In this document: one piece after another, positions 50,601-62,521 of the stretch | How the letters are laid out: each line of letters begins with the position of its first letter | Position numbering within the stretch: position 1 is the stretch's first letter | From: Misgurnus anguillicaudatus | Lineage: Eukaryota; Chordata; Actinopteri; Cypriniformes; Cobitidae | Length of the DNA: 64,000 nt | NCBI RefSeq assembly: GCF_027580225.2 | Contig: NC_073358.2 | Coordinates: forward strand, 9,305,501-9,369,500 | Direction of reading: 5' to 3' | The notes under the pieces: generated by a model | The model's database searches: none | What the model was told of the DNA's origin: nothing | What the model saw: the letters and a program-made list of their open reading frames with translations, nothing else | Position numbers and translations under genes: made by a program

Positions 50601-53600
50601 GCTCCTATGGTTGATGTGTACGACCTCACCAATCTTCTGCGGCAGCTGAACTTTAAAGTGGTGTCGTTGCTGGATCTGACAGAGTCGGAGATGCGGAATG
50701 CCGTGGAGGAATTCCTCTCCCTGCTTCATAAAGGAGTCTATGGTACTGTAGCTTGTGCAAGAGAACAGTTTAGCCTAGTACTGTAGTTTCTGCTACAAGG
50801 GAGTGTATGCATCTGTAGTTTCTGCCGTGTAAAGGTTTATGCTACTGTAGTTTTTTCTACATGGGCATTTTTGCTACTATATCTTCTGATGCATGGGGGT
50901 TTATGCTACTGCAGTTTCTGCTACATGGGAGTTTGGGCTACTATTGTTTCTACTGTGTGGGAGTTCATGCCACTGTTGTTTCTGCTACTGTAGTTTCTGC
51001 TATAATGGAACGTATACATCTGTAGTTTATGCTACTGTAGTTTTTGTACATGGGAGTTTATGCAAGTGTAATTTTGGCTACATAAGTGTTTATGCTACTG
51101 TGTTTTGTGCTACAGTCAAACGTTTCCTGTAGTTTTTCACCAGGTTTGCACACACTCCTCCAAACAGATCTTCTCTAGATCAGTCAGGTTTCTGGCCTGT
51201 CGCTGAGAAACACTGAGTTTGAGCTCCCTCCAAAGATTCTCTATTGGGTTTAGGTCTGGAGACTGGCTAGGCCACGCCAGAACCTTGATATGCTTCTTAC
51301 AGAGCCACTCCTTGGTTATCCTGGCTGTGTGCTTTGGGTCATTGTCATGTTGGAAGACCCAGCCTCGACCCATCTTCAATGCTCTAACTGAGGGAAGGAG
51401 GTTGTTCCCCAAAATCTCGCAATACATGGCCCCAGTCATCCTCTCCTTAATACAGTGCAGTCGCCCTGTCCCATGTGCAGAAAAACACCCCCAAAGCATG
51501 ATGCTACCACCCCCATGCTTCACAGTAGGGATGGTGTTCTTGGGATGGTACTCATCATTCTTCTTCCTCCAAACACGTTTAGTGGAATTATGACCAAAAA
51601 ATTATATTTTGGTCTCATCTGACCACATGACTTTCTCCCATGACTCCTCTGGATCATCCAAATGGTCATTGGCAAACTTAAGACGGGCCTGGACATGTGC
51701 TGGTTTAAGCAGGGGAACTTTCCATGACATGCATGATTTCTTAGTGTATTATCAACAGTAACCTTGGAAACAGTGGTCCCAGCTCTTTCAGGTCATTGAC
51801 CAGCTCCTCCCGTGTAGTTCTGGGCTGATATCTCACCTTTCTTAGGATCATTGAGATGCCACGAGGTGAGATTTTGCATGGAGCCCCAGTCCGAGGGAGA
51901 TTGACAGTCATGTTTCGCTTCTTCCATTTTCTAATGATTGCTCCAACAGTGGACCTTTTTTCACCAAGCTGCTTTCCCCATAGCCCTTTCAAGCCTTGTG
52001 GAGGTGAACAATTTTGTCTCTAGTGTTATTGGACAGCTCTTTGGTCTCGGCCATGTTAGTAGTTGGATTCTTACTGATTTTATGGGGTGGACAGGTGTCT
52101 TTATGCAGCTAACCACCTCAAACAGGTGCATCTAATTTAGGATAATAAATGGAGTGTAGGTGGACATTTTAAAGGCAGACTAACAGGTCTTTGAGGGTCA
52201 GAATTCTAGCTGATAGACAGGTGTTCAAATACTTATTTGCAGCTGAATCATACAAATAAAAAGTTAAAAATCATATATTGTGATTTCTGGATTTTTTTTT
52301 ATTATGTCTCTCACAGTGGACATGCACCTACAACCCCTCCATGGTTTCTAACTGGGAGAACTTGCAAAATAGCAGGGTGTTCAAATACTTATTTTCCTCA
52401 CTGTATGCTGCTGTAGTTTTTGTTGTGTGGGAGTTTATATGCTACTGTAGTTTTTGTTGTGTGGGAGTTTATAGGCTACTGTAGTTTCTTCTACATGGGA
52501 GTTTATTCTGCATTGGTGTTTATGCTACTGTATGTTTTAAAGCAGCATAACAGTAAACATATTCATTTAGGAAAGAAGTTTGACAGAGTTCAGTTCTCAT
52601 TTTGGAATGAACTGAAATGAAATTATTCCTGCTATTGTTTCTCTTTCTAGGTTTGTTGTATTATGCTGGACATGGATATGAGAATTTCGGGCACAGTTTC
52701 ATGGTACCCGTGGACGCCCCGAATCCATACCGATCAGCCAACTGCCTTTGTGTCCAGAGCATTCTGAAACTGATGCAGGAAAAAGAAACCGGACTTAATG
52801 TCTTCCTCCTGGATATGTGCAGAAAAAGGTTAGCATTTTCTGTTATTTAAATGCAGAAAAATTAACCAAATTTATATTGCCCTGCTGAAAGAAACAGAAT
52901 GGATTTCCATGCTGACCTAGACTCTTGCTGGTCTAAATGGTAACCTGGCTAATAAAACTGTCTGAACAAAGAGTCTCGTTGGTTAAGCTTGTTAAAGGTA
53001 GGGTGCACGATTTTTGAGAAACGCTTTGGAAAAGGGAGTCGGGCCGAGTACCCAAACACACTTGTAGCCAATCAGCAGTAAGGGGCGTGTCTATTAACTG
53101 ACATCGTTGCCTGGGTTGCGTATGTGTGGGGCGGGTCTATCAAAAGAAGGTCCAGGTTCTATGGGGGTAGGGGCGTGTTTGTTTAGGTGATTTCAAATGT
53201 AAACATTGACTTTCAGAGATAGTGCACCCTGCCTTTAAAATACCAGCACATTGGCATCTGCTGTATCACAAAATGCTAGTCATTAGGATTTGTCATCCTA
53301 ATAAGTTTGTCATCACTCTTAACACCATTATATTGTTTTAGAAACTTGCATGATGATGTCATGCCGAATGTCATGCTTAAAGTCACAGCCAATATTGTGT
53401 TTGGATATGCAACGTGAGTAACTGTTTCTCGTTTTAGAAATATGCTATTTCTTTTTTGTTCTCTGTCTAACGTCATGCATTTTTGTGAAGGTGCCAAGAT
53501 GCAGAGGCTTTTGAATTGAGTTCAAGCGGATTCACCAATGGAGTCTTTATTAAATTCCTAAAGGGACGCCTCCTAGAGGATGAAAAGATAACTGTTCTGC

Positions 53601-56171
53601 TAGACAGTGTTGCTGAAGGTGAGGGTGTCCAAAAATTTTAAAAGGGGACATAACATGAGAATCTGACTTTTTCAATGGTTCAGTGCTATAATTGGGTCTT
53701 CAGTGCTTCTATCAACCTAGAAAATGTGAAAAAGATCAACCCAGTAACTTAGTTTGAACTAGAACTTCACATACGTTCTCTGGGGACACCAAAGGTTTAT
53801 TGGACATCTTAAAAATGTTTTGTAAAATGTCCCCTTTAAAGTAAAACTACTGCTTTAATACAGCGTTCATCGGTTCGACTGGCCGTTGAATTACTAGAAC
53901 ATTAAGCACACCCAAGGTGATAATGCCGAATGACGCGAAGCAGAGTTACACAGCGAGTGTGCATTATTTTTAAAATATTCAATGGAGGTCAGGTCAGGGG
54001 TGTGTTTATTGAAAAATAATGCATACCCATGAAATATTTCTTAACCAATCAGAATAAAGCATTTAACAGCCCCGTGATTTAAACATAACTATACTGATTA
54101 TTTGTAGATATGGGTCAGTTTGACCCGACGAAAGGTAAGCAGGCACTGGAGATCCGCAGCAGTTTGTCAGAGAGGCGATCCCTCACCGATCCCATCCGTC
54201 CTGGAGAGTATTCACACCCGGCCCAGGCACACAACCTGCACTGGTGCAAAGCACACGGTATTGTCAGCTATTGCTAAATATTGTAGAGCTCGATCACTGT
54301 AAATAACATATTTTTGGTGATATGTAACATACGGTAGCTCAGACTAATGTATTGCCTTTATGTTTTAAAATAGAACTCCCAGAGAGTAAAATATTGGATT
54401 TTGAATGTGGCGTTCAGATTAAAATGGACTTTGCCGCAGAGTTCTCCAATGTGCTGGTCATCTACACCAGCATTGTGAAAAAGCCAGAAGAAATGGCATC
54501 ATGTCGAGCACACATAACTAATCTTCCTCTGGTTAGACGTCTTTTCATTTGAAATAAATATCGGAATGTCTTCATATGTATGATACTTTAAAGGATTAGT
54601 CAATTTTCTTAAAAAACAACAACAGATAGTTTGCCCACCACAGTGTCATCCAGGATGTTGATGTCTTTCTTTGTTCAGTCGGGAGGAAGTTGTGTTTTTT
54701 GAGGAAAACATTCCAGGATTTCTCTCGTTTGGTGGACTTCGGTGGACCCCAACACTTAACAGTTTAATGCAGTTTAAAATAGCAGTTTCTAAGGACTCTA
54801 AATGATCCCAAACGAGGCATAAAAATATGCACTTTTAAACCACAACTTTTGTCTTCATCCGGCTGTGTGACGCACCAGCGTGACCTCACATAATTGCGTA
54901 ATGACATGGAAAGGTCACATGTTACATATATGAAAAGCACATTTGCGGACCATTTTAAACAATAAACTGACACAAAGACATTAATTAGTATCATTCCACA
55001 TACAACAACGTCGGAACGGTCCTCTTTCAACACACTTGTAAACACTGGGTAAGTTTCGCATCATCCGTGACCTCTTGACGTGATGACGTATTACACAAGG
55101 TCGCGCTGGCACGTCACACGACTGGAGGAAGACGAGAAGTTGTGGTTTAAAAGTGCATATTTTTGCCAAAAATGAGAATCGTTTCACTAGACAAGCCACT
55201 TATGCCTTGTTTGAGACCGTTAAGAGTTTTTTGAAACTGCAATTTTAAACTGCATTAAAACTGTTAAGTGTTAGGGTCTATTAAAGTCTATTAAAATAAG
55301 GAAAATCATGGAATGTTTTCCTCAAAAAACATAATTTCTTCTCAACTGAACAAAGACATCAACATTTTGGATGACATGGTGGTGAGTAAATTATCTGAAT
55401 TTTTTTTAAGAAAATGGACTAATCCTTTAAAAAATTATATTCTGGCATGTTTTTTTAAAAATAGTCTTTCTATTTCTTCATCTTTCCCTGTGCCTCATGT
55501 ATTATTTGACATTGAAGGAGCTGGATGTAGATCCGAAGTTGATGAATAAGGAGACTCTTGAGGAGACTGGAAGTTTCTTACTGACGGGCAGTCTTCCCCA
55601 GCATTGCCTTTACACCCGGCTAAGCTCAATACAGAAGCTCAGGGTAACTTCCATCGCCCTACCCTTCTTTCAGTAGCTCCTGAATTTTGATTAAAACACT
55701 TTTTTTGTTTTACAGGACGAACTTGCTTTTACTGTTTGTCTACAAGTCCAGTTTAGCTCCCTGGAAGATCTGGTCCAGTGGAACATGGACGTTAACATCG
55801 GCAAGCCCCTCACTGCCAAACTGGATCTCAACCGGCCGACCCGGAAGAACAGCTGCCAGCTGACGTGTCCGATGCCCCACAGTCCTTCTACGAGTCCCAG
55901 CCACAGCCCGTCATCCGACCGACGCTTCCACAGCCACGGCCCCTGCTTTTCCCAGATGCACGCCAACCCCTACCTCAACGTCTGTGAGCCTCCCTGCGGT
56001 GCTATAGGAGGTCACGGCGAATTTCGAATGTGTAATGATTATACGTATCCATGTGATAACGTGCCAGGCTCACCTTCGACCCCACTGAGTATTCCTATCG
56101 AGACCACCGATGACGTTGATGACATGCAGAATGAGTTTATGAATAGTTTGCAGTTCTACAACAATCCCTAA
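45851..56171 (+). CDS. malt1: MALT1 paracaspase
   Basis: Sixteen coding exons: 45851-45999, 46093-46259, 46357-46478, 46561-46708, 47076-47254, 48200-48296, 50332-50355, 50429-50452, 50539-50742, 52651-52828, 53342-53413, 53491-53618, 54108-54257, 54374-54531, 55518-55643 and 55716-56171. Phases close to 793 aa; human MALT1 is 824. It is the protease and scaffold of the CARD-BCL10-MALT1 complex in NF-kB signalling. A death domain (residues about 1-105) is followed by two Ig domains (about 106-195 and 203-287) and the caspase-like domain. The catalytic histidine is H379 (YYAGHGYE) and the cysteine C428 (LLDMCRKR); their spacing of 49 equals that of human H415/C464. A third Ig-like domain and a Ser/Pro/His-rich tail follow. 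PIETTDD near the C-terminus matches a TRAF6-binding motif. The coding exon 1 acceptor precedes 45801, so the first exon is untranslated. Confidence 0.96.
47491..47858. mobile_element. Hairpin MITE carrying a (CA)n microsatellite
   Basis: TAGTGCTGCCTCACGGTTAG at the left matches CTAATCGTGAGGCAGCACTA at the right in inverted orientation, and GCAGAATAAAAG pairs with CTTTTATTCTGC. A (CA)n run occupies 47553-47603. Confidence 0.85.
47870..48110. repeat. Dispersed repeat fragment
   Basis: TGTCACTGGGGCGGTACCCT with an inverted CTGCCCCTGTGACACC at the other end. Related to 61905-61995 (GGGGTACCGCCCCAGTGACA). Confidence 0.6.
48589..49522. mobile_element. hAT-like MITE with perfect 8-bp duplication, interrupted by another
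   Basis: Ends CAGTGTTGGAGGTAATGCAT and AAAGTAACTTTCCTCAACACTG are flanked by gtaacgac on both sides (48581-48588 and 49523-49530). Same family as 23238-23681. Confidence 0.93.
48882..49298. mobile_element. Nested hAT-like MITE (GGATGCACCGAT ends)
   Basis: A 417-bp element with ends TAAGGATGCACCGATGTATC and CTATCGGTGCATCCCTA, flanked by gaaatatg on both sides (48874-48881 and 49299-49306). The sister host copy at 23.5 kb has gaaatatg once, so the empty site is visible. Confidence 0.95.
50332..50452 (+). other. malt1: Two tandem 24-nt microexons of malt1
   Basis: Exon 50332-50355 and exon 50429-50452 each encode eight residues (DDFLTSEQ and YYSLEKPY) between the second Ig domain and the protease domain. 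Both start and end in phase 1, so skipping either or both keeps the frame. Mammalian MALT1 has an alternatively spliced 33-nt exon in the same linker. Confidence 0.8.
50790..51113. repeat. Minisatellite in a malt1 intron, interrupted by Tc1
   Basis: Variants of TATGCTACTGTAGTTTCTG and CTACATGGGAGTT repeat about every 35-60 bp and resume at 52404-52540 after the Tc1 copy, so the transposon landed inside the array. Confidence 0.85.
51113..52403 (-). mobile_element. Tc1 transposon with one end missing
   Basis: The right inverted end (GTGTTCAAATACTTATT, CACTG, then TA) is present; the left end has been lost. The minus-strand transposase is largely legible in two pieces, 51992-51741 and 51523-51137, with catalytic segments [12 protein letters not shown] and [14 protein letters not shown]. 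Frame breaks between the pieces make it a pseudogene. Sister of the copy at 38709-39831. Confidence 0.92.
51137..51992 (-). pseudogene. Broken Tc1 transposase
   Basis: The N-terminal piece reads [20 protein letters not shown] with a preceding helix-turn-helix. The C-terminal piece (128 aa) includes [15 protein letters not shown] and the second Asp and Glu of the DD34E triad. They are separated by stops and frame changes. Confidence 0.88.
52996..53234. mobile_element. TTAA-flanked MITE in malt1
   Basis: Ends AGGTAGGGTGCACGATTTTT and AGATAGTGCACCCTGCCT are flanked by TTAA. The interior contains CTTGTAGCCAATCAGCAGTA and GGGGCGTGTCTATTAACTG. Common in cyprinid-type genomes as far as I can recall. 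Confidence 0.85.
53642..53835. mobile_element. TTAA-flanked MITE in malt1
   Basis: Starts AGGGGACATAACATGAGAAT and ends AAAATGTCCCCT, both next to TTAA. Same family as 20400-20640 and the ends of 57888-58929. Confidence 0.8.
54592..55426. mobile_element. TTAA-flanked foldback MITE in malt1
   Basis: Ends AGGATTAGTCAATTTTC and GAAAATGGACTAATCCT sit next to TTAA. Long inner palindrome. Sister of 714-1762 but without its nested element. Confidence 0.88.
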
Positions 56172-57300
56172 ATCACAAAATTTAAACACCAACTGATTAA
56201 ATGTTTTGCTTGTAATGCACTGTAAGTCGCTTTGGATGAAGGCATAAATGTAAATGTTAAAGGCCTTGACATCTTTGCACGAGCCAAGCTACTTTTGTTT
56301 TTGTACACAGGACAAAACAGAGCTTATAGGAGAGCAGAACCAGTATGATACAGTGTTTTTATTTGTGTATGTTACAATACTTTCTCTTGTCTTAGTGTAT
56401 AAAGTTACAGAAGTTTATTAAAGGGCACATATTATACAAAATCCACTTTTACAAGGTGTTTGGACAAAAATGCGTGTTGGCAGTGTGTGAACACAACCAC
56501 CCTACTTCTTTTTTAATCCCCATTAAACCAAAGCAGGGTCATTAGCCGTTTTGATTCTCTTGTCAATGTGACATCACATTGATAAAGCCCCGCCCATAGC
56601 CACTGACTGACAGTCCTGTATTACCATAGTTTCTGCCTTAGCGAATTGTAGGCTGGATTCACCGGAATCAGACCTATTTTAACTTAAAGTTCTCACTGTC
56701 TCTTTTGGAAAGGGAGTGAGGAGCAGTAGCTCATTTGCATTTAAAGGTACACACACACACAAAACAGCGCATTTTGCTCCCACCCAAATATGGGCTTTTT
56801 GGACATGCTATAATAAATGATCAATGGGGTATTTTGAGCTGACACATTGTGGACACACCTGAGACTTATATTACATCTGTCATTTTTTTTGTTGAAAACT
56901 TGTCAAGTCATCAAATCTCACTACCAATACTTCATAACACACTTATTACTACACCTTTTTTGCATAAAGCAAGTACTGTAACATTCAGAGTATTTTAGTT
57001 GTTAAATGATCATTTATGTTTAATATATTGCATATTATCTACTGTAAAACATGTTCATTTCGATTTTAAGACAGTTTATGAATATAAATAAACTTTATTT
57101 TCAATAACTATTTTTATGATGAAGTGTCATTGTTTCTTTTAATGAGTCCATATACTGATCACTCAGGGTCAGTACTTCATCATTACTCAGTGAGCAAGCC
57201 AATGCCAATTAGATTAAAATCATTCAACTGGGTAAAATGTATACAAGTTCACGTCTCTCTGAAATTAGGCAACATGCAATACTTATGAAAGCACCTCGTG
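56172..57300. other. malt1 3' UTR and spacer to the complexin gene
   Basis: 56200-56250 resembles a SINE tail (GTAAGTCGCTTTGGATGAAG). A TTAA-type repeat begins near 56420 (AGGGCACATATTATACAAAA) and runs to about 56830. AATAAA near 57088 may end malt1. The rest is AT-rich with nothing recognised. Confidence 0.5.
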
Positions 57301-57306
57301 AACTTG

Positions 57307-60148
57307 TCACATAATAGTGCACTTTTCCTCAGCTTTGGATTTCATCTCCACGAATGTGGCCTGAGCTTTTTCCTTCAGCTGCTCCATGTCCATGCTCTGA
57401 AGGTTCTCCATCATGGATGTCTTATCTTCCTCCTGTGGAGCGTCTCCATCTACCATCTTAATCAGTTCCTCGGGAACATCAACATCATCTCCAGCCTGCT
57501 GGATCATTATCTCATCCTGTTCACTCTGAGGAAAAACCGGTGTGGATAACCATTGAATTACCTCATTAAAAAGTGCACATATTAACCTCCTGTTGGGTCC
57601 ACTTATGTGGACAACACATTTTTTGTTGTTTGCACTATAATAATTAATTCTGTGTAACTGGAACCTGTTGTACACAAATGTGGACAATCACACTGCTTCA
57701 TGTTTAAAGAAAAATATTTGGTTATTATTATATTTATTGGTTCTTCCTAATTCCAAAAAGCTGGAGGAAATCTGAAAAAAAAGACAAGTCAGTGTTTTGA
57801 TAATGAAATACCTTTCATGTCATATTTTATATAGTTAAGCAACTTGATTTGAAAGAAAAGACAACATTGACAAAAAGACAAAATTAAAGGGGACATAAAA
57901 ATCTGACTTTTTCCGTCTGTTTTTAAGTTAATTTCCATAAAAAAACGTATTTTGTGGATTTTTGTATAATATAATGTGTTTGTTTTCACTATCGTACATT
58001 TTTGTAGCTCCAGATTTCACTCTCTTTCTGACATGCACATATTTGAAAAGCTTTGCATCCCTGATTGGCCAGCTAATCTGTATGTTGTGATTGGCCTGAA
58101 TACGTCTGACGTCAGCCAGAAATGTGACGCTTCTTACTATGTTTGAAAGATTCGCTCACAATGCAATACTAACAGGAGTTAACTTACAGGCTGTGAGTCC
58201 AAGCGGGAGGAATTATGATAATGATGCTCTTGTACATCACCAATCCCAGGAAGTAAACTGTTGCCTACTATCTGTGTGTTTGTTTTAGTCCAAGAAAAGA
58301 GATTTACGTTGGAGACGATAACTCGCGTCAGGGGCGTAGCTAGAATTTTATTTTTGGGGGGTCCAATTTTAAAATGAGGGGGCAACTCTATATATATAGC
58401 TTAACACCTATAAATAAAACAGCTTAACACCTGTACACATTTTAAACAACATATTTACTTCACCGTTTCAGCAGAACATGAAGTAGACTCAGATGATGTA
58501 GATGGCACATTTTCTTCTTCTTGCTCATCTTTCCGTGCTTTTTAAAAATATTTTACTTTGCGCCAGCTGCCATTGTCACCGAATATTAATGAACTCTCAT
58601 GCGAAGATCACAGCGTACGTTACGCACATCAACATGTGACGTGAGCTAATCCAATCAGGTTTGAAAACAGCTGCATTTTACCGTGCAGCATTTTGATTGG
58701 TCAATCTATCAATCAGACTAAGAAATCAACATTTTCTTATTTTATTTTTTTTATTTTAAGCAATTGGAAATCTGAGGGGGCGACATGTAAATGAGGGGGT
58801 CAAGGCCCACCCAGGCCCCCTTGTGGCTTTACTTTGGGTTATATACTTTTTGCATATCGTTATCATGTACTAATACACACTTACACAACAAAGGAAATGT
58901 AAAAACGTGAATCGGAAAATAGGTGCTCTTTAAACAGATCTAAATCATCATTAAATAATAATAATATCAGACTTATTGAGAATGACACATGCTATTCAGA
59001 GCTTATTCAACAGAGAAATTATGGAGGATAAAAAATGTATTAAATAAATAATTAAATGCAGAAATAACTAAATAAACAAATAAAGTATGAATAAATACAT
59101 AAATGCACAAATAAATCATTAGTTAAATGCAGAAATAAGTGAATGCAGATGTAAATAATTAAATATAAGGTTTTGTTAAAAGTATCAACTTTTATTGTAT
59201 AATTTTTGTACAATTTGTGTTATACTACAAGTATTCATGCATTTCTACATTTATTTATTTCTGCATTTATGTATTTATTAATTTATTTATTAACACTTTA
59301 ATATTTTTACATTTATTTAACACTTTTATTTACACTTTTTACACTGCATTTAATTAAACATTTATTTATGTATTTATTTATTTATTTATATACTTCTATA
59401 TTTATTTCCGAATTCATGTATGTATGTATTTATTTATTTATTTACACTCAATTAATGAATTAATTTCTGAATTTAATTAAACATTTATTGATGTATGTAT
59501 GTATTTATTTATATAGTTCTACATTTATTTATTTATGCATTTATGTATTTTAAAGCCATTTTTCATCGTCCATAAAAAACAGACTCAGCACTGTGTGAAG
59601 GTAAGCTGAATATATCCAGTGTTACTTAGTCCACTATTTTGTGACTTAATCTTTTGGCACATTCAGCTGATCTCTGTTCATCACACCTGGTATCTACAAC
59701 ATCTCTTTGAACTGATGCTATTTATGTGATGCTTAAGGACAAAGCTGGGACATTGATTACTGAATAAAGCATCACGGCGTGTTTAAGCAGAACTCTTACC
59801 TTTGGAAGTCTGTATTTGTCTCTCAAACACGTCCTCAAACAAGCCCTCTCTGCCTTTTTAGTTGCAAATTCTGCATCTCTTTCCATCCTTGTTTTTATAC
59901 AGTATAAGCAGGTGATGAGAATGAATTAGGACAATAAGACTATCAACAATCTTTTCTAAAACTACTGCAATAATTTTACTGTAATGTATTGCTTCAAAAA
60001 TAAGTTTACCACTGTAGCGCAAAGCATTTATCTTTCAGTTTGAATGAGATAACCTACTTTTCCTCCACCATCTGTTTCTGATATTCCTCATATTCCTCTC
60101 TGGACATTCCATCTCGAGCCATTTCACAAGTTGATTCTGCTTCTTTGG
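57307..60148 (-). CDS. cplx4: Complexin-4-like protein, 3' exons
   Basis: Three exons are visible on the minus strand: about 60148-60058 (start uncertain), 59887-59800 and 57525-57307. They encode the SNARE-binding core ([48 protein letters not shown]) and the C-terminal tail ending CTIM, a CaaX box for prenylation. The CaaX ending and the [11 protein letters not shown] block separate complexin 3/4 from complexin 1/2, which lack it. Complexins clamp and trigger SNARE-mediated vesicle fusion; the 3/4 types act at retinal ribbon synapses. The N-terminal exon (usually starting MAF) was not found before the right edge. Malt1 is also near CPLX4 in the human genome, which supports the call. Which teleost cplx4 copy this is cannot be decided here. 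Confidence 0.88.
57888..58929. mobile_element. TTAA-flanked element with a nested CAGGGGCGTAG element, in cplx4
   Basis: Outer ends AGGGGACATAAAAATCTGAC and AATAGGTGCTCT sit next to TTAA. Inside, from 58329, CAGGGGCGTAGCTAGAATTT opens a G-rich element ending near 58840 (CAGGCCCCCTTGTGGC). The CAGGGGC start suggests hAT; its right end has decayed. Confidence 0.7.
59040..59550. repeat. Degenerate ATTT/AAAT simple repeat
   Basis: Long stretches built from TTTATTTATT and ATAAATAAAT variants, with the strand bias flipping near 59200, so parts can pair as a hairpin. Lies in a cplx4 intron. Confidence 0.8.
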
Positions 60149-60730
60149 CTGGTTATTGAAAATAAATGCCACCTGATCTTTAAAACAAAGAGAAATTCTC
60201 CTTTTCCTTTTTTGTAAATCAAGCTTCAGCCTTGCCACAGGATTGGCCGGAGTAAATCCAATGAGAGGCTTTCCTGCGAGACAACCCTGCGGTCAGGTTG
60301 CATCACCAAAAAGATCCTCACAATGACCCCGGCCAATAGCAATAGTCTGCCAAATTTGAGTTTTTAACTGATGTGAATTCTTAAGTGGTCGGATTAAATG
60401 TGCAGGGCGTTTAGTATAGGGCAAGGTCTTAACCGAGTCTCTCCCTTAGAAAATAGCAAGCTTTTTACCTTGTGATTTTAAGGAAATTGTTCATTAATTC
60501 ATGAAGTTCATTAAAACAGTTGGAGTATTGAACTTTCAAGAAATCTTATTTTTCTTTTTAAAGTGCCAGGCTTATTGTACCAGACCATGCCAAAAGACAT
60601 TGACAATCACTGAGCGATGCCAGTGATTAAACAATTGTAAAGTACATATAAAATAAAAAAGTAATAAAGGGTCCCAAGTTGCCAGTGAGGCAGTAATCAT
60701 TAAAAAAGGTCTTAATATATGTACCATTTA

Positions 60731-61898
60731 GGTCTGCATAACAATTTAACAATTAATCGCAACTAATCGTTTGCAGAATAAAAGTGTTTGTATTTGAGGA
60801 GTTTGGTTCCGAAATGCAATAAGCGCCATTTTTTGAAAAAAAAAAAAGAGTTAATGCCAAAATCAGTATTATATCAGGCCAGTATTTAAAAGTAAATTCT
60901 TAATTTTATGCAAAATCCAATATCCGCCGTGTTATCCTGTCATCTTTTCTCCCTTTTTCCACGTGATAAACGCCACTCCTCCTTTTCTACAGAATGCAAT
61001 AAATCCACTCCACAAATTACAGCGCACCATTCCACGCAATGTAAACAAACAATGGCGGCGCGTTGAGTACACGGAATTCTAGTTTTCCTCATCTACTTTG
61101 TACTTCGTGATCAACAAACAAACAAAAACAAAATAATACTTTAATGACTTTAAATGGTTTTCTGTGACGGGAAAGAAATGTAAGCCATCAACATCTAATA
61201 ATTTATGCGCGAGGCACTTGGGAGACGGGTGCTTGTTCTCCCGACAGCATCAAGCTTCTCTCATGCTAACACTTTGACCCCAGGGGGATCTTATGAAAAA
61301 CTTTACATGATTTTACTCAAAGTCAACAAAAATCAAGCAGGACCAAAACGTTTTACAGCGGATCGCTGTGAAAAATGTTAAGCGACGACGTCAAGTATAA
61401 CTGCAGCAATGTGTTCTTAATATGACAAAGTAAGTGTTTTGATTAATGACATTAATGTTTATTTTTAATCAGTGTGTACAACTAAATGAATATAAAATGG
61501 CAAAGATGAATGCACATTTATACATTGATTGAATAGATTTATAGCATATTGAAAAAAAACCTGTCATGGATTTATTGCATTTTGTGGAAAAAATAATTCA
61601 TTTTTAAAATAAATCTTTGAAAATCAAGTTATGGATTTGAATTTTTTATGTTTTTATAACCTAAAGATGCTGTGTGAAAGTTTGTAACGGAAAATAGTGG
61701 TTTTCATCTTGTCACTTTCTTGGTATAGAAAACACGTTTTTACTGAAATTTGTCAAAATGGAATTATTGCTTTTTGGATCCAAACTCTTCATTTATATAT
61801 AAATAATTATTATACACAATGCACACACATATATGATGCAAACAAAAACTTCTATTCTGCAAATGATTAGTTGCGGTTAGTGGTTATGCAGCCCTACA
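60731..61898. mobile_element. MITE related to 47491-47858, with unrelated DNA inside
   Basis: The left part (AATCGCAACTAATCGTTTGC, AGAATAAAAGTGTTTG) and the right part (CAAACAAAAACTTCTATTCT, GCAAATGATTAGTTGC) match the hairpin family, but nearly 1 kb lies between them. That insert contains CAATGGCGGCGCG near 61051 and no recognisable gene. Confidence 0.55.
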
Positions 61899-62001
61899 TT
61901 TAGGTACAGAATTTGGAACCAGTATGTACCACTGAGGTACTAACTCTTTAGGCGCAAAGTACTTATTGAAGGGGTACCGCCCCAGTGACAGCTAGGGAGC
62001 A

Positions 62002-62275
62002 TATGTGACCCTGGACCACAAAGGTCATTTTTTTAAATTAAGATCTTCAAATCTTTCCATTGATGCATGATTTGTTTAAAAATCTGGGGGTGCCAAAAAA
62101 ATTTAAATATTAAAAAAATTGCTTTTGTTTACCAAATTAAGTCCTTAGCAATGTACTAATAAGTTTAATATATTTATGGTAGGAAATCGATCATTTGATC
62201 CATACAATGTATTGTTGGCTATTTCTACAAATAGTCGTGTGACTTGTGACTGATTTTGTGGTCCAGGGTCACATA
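62002..62275. mobile_element. MITE with TATGTGACCCTGGACCACAA ends
   Basis: Left end TATGTGACCCTGGACCACAA and right end TTGTGGTCCAGGGTCACATA are near-perfect inverted repeats. No coding capacity. Confidence 0.85.
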
Positions 62276-62521
62276 CTGTCAGAGTAAGAATTAAAAAATA
62301 AAAGAAGTGCCATGAGTCATATTTATATATATATATATATATATATATAAACATGTTTTGAGCAAACCCGGTTACATAAAAAATATTTTTGAATGCAACG
62401 GGATTGAAGATCAGTGACCTAACAACAGACATGACACTGCAAGGTTTGCACTTGCTATTCTTGTTGTACTTCTATTTTTCAAAACAACGCAGAACTATTA
62501 ATCTCAACAAGGCCAATTTAA

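Noticed and set aside
61040..61070. CAATGGCGGCGCG near 61051 as a promoter (YY1-like motif)
   Set aside because: It sits in DNA enclosed by MITE halves, with no exon or donor following in either direction that I could support.
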